Source: an uncultured bacterium | Lineage (GTDB): Bacteria > Verrucomicrobiota > Kiritimatiellia > CAIKKV01 > CAIJXV01 | Direction: 5' to 3' | Assembly (NCBI GenBank): GCA_903824675.1 | Contig: CAIJXV010000032.1 | Location: 21,686 to 85,685 of the forward strand | Length of the DNA stretch: 64,000 bases | Part shown: positions 63,862-64,000 of the stretch, piece after piece | Layout of the letters: each line of letters begins with the position of its first letter | How positions within the stretch are numbered: position 1 is the first letter of the stretch | Notes under the pieces: generated by a model | Seen by the model: only the letters and a program-made list of their open reading frames with translations | Database searches by the model: none | What the model was told of the DNA's origin: nothing | Made by a program: the position numbers and the translations under genes

Positions 63862-64000
63862 TGGTCTTGCCCCGATAATTCGGACACGAGGAGCGAAGTG
63901 GTTTCATAGGATTTATGCAATAAGTTGCTTCTCGTAGTCAAGCGGCGATAAATCGCCTAGGGCGCTATGAATTCGGCGCCGGTTATAAAACACTTCGATA
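63862..64000 (-). mobile_element. IS3-family element, right end, running off window
   Basis: The end is TGGTCTTGCCCCGATAATTC at 63862 and onward, starting TG and containing the TTGCCCCGA pattern typical of one IS3 subgroup. Inside lies the 3' end of the transposase gene. The other end and any target duplication are outside the window. It is inserted in the receiver gene at the start of the signalling operon. Confidence 0.88.
63913..64000 (-). CDS. IS3-family transposase (OrfB), C-terminal fragment
   Basis: The visible residues IEVFYNRRRIHSALGDLSPL and DYEKQLIA are the classic end of the rve integrase domain in IS3-family OrfB proteins, including the RRRIH(S/R)ALG motif. The stop is 51 bases from the element end. 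The rest is outside the window. Confidence 0.92.
   Translation of the reverse strand, partial: IEVFYNRRRIHSALGDLSPLDYEKQLIA

Overview
The window is about 64 kb of GC-rich bacterial chromosome, densely packed, with almost every neighbouring same-strand gene pair overlapping by 1-4 bases. Several features point to the PVC superphylum, most likely an anaerobic Kiritimatiellota- or Verrucomicrobiota-like lineage (inference): an LL-diaminopimelate aminotransferase (DapL), a 725-residue Gre-factor protein with a long N-terminal extension like that of chlamydial GreA, a fused E1-alpha/E1-beta 2-oxoacid dehydrogenase, paired phenylacetate-CoA ligases with an ACT protein as in amino-acid-fermenting anaerobes, and a giant secreted beta-helix/glycine-rich protein. 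No rRNA, tRNA, CRISPR array or prophage was seen.

Layout. 1-9.1 kb: end of a sugar-nucleotide epimerase gene, a DUF4412-like secreted protein, an aldo/keto reductase, a radical SAM protein, an FHA membrane protein joined to a prepilin-like protein, and a minus-strand operon for surface glycan work (asparagine synthase, hexapeptide acetyltransferase, PP-loop ATPase, glycosyltransferase) in which each junction is a 4-base ATGA or GTGA overlap. 9.3-12.2 kb: a three-gene catabolic-looking set (amidohydrolase, beta-helix protein, 2-hydroxyacid dehydrogenase). 12.2-27.7 kb: housekeeping (beta-CASP nuclease, RF3, CtpA, TsaD, PP2C phosphatase, PaaK-ACT-PaaK, Gre protein, CobO, histidinol phosphatase). 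27.8-34.5 kb: one gene of 6.7 kb for a giant exported repeat protein, preceded by a possible structured mRNA leader. 35-41.3 kb: a DeoR regulator with a 10-bp-periodic operator candidate, then a complete 2-oxoacid dehydrogenase complex (E1 fusion, E2, E3). 41.3-43.3 kb: agmatine to putrescine (aguA-aguB). 43.4-44.4 kb: a composite palindromic repeat array beside a decapitated glycosidase-like gene. 44.5-49.6 kb: MFS-HEAT fusion, dapL, a URO-D-like protein and an EF-hand protein.

49.8-64 kb is accessory: a C-type-lectin gene split by one extra A, small exported proteins, a papain/transglutaminase-like protein behind a sigma-54-like promoter, an ankyrin protein, and then a minus-strand run of eight signalling genes (a broken receiver, four histidine kinases, a stand-alone receiver, a receiver-HD-GYP protein and an NtrC-type sigma-54 activator) with an unrecognised 63-residue protein translationally coupled in the middle. 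The upstream end of this operon is cut by an IS3-family element that runs off the window.

The most unusual items are the 39-bp perfect inverted repeats bracketing five 119-120-bp units (with a solo copy 8.4 kb away), a 232-bp MITE-like element with 26-bp ends, and the multi-kinase operon with its small coupled protein.
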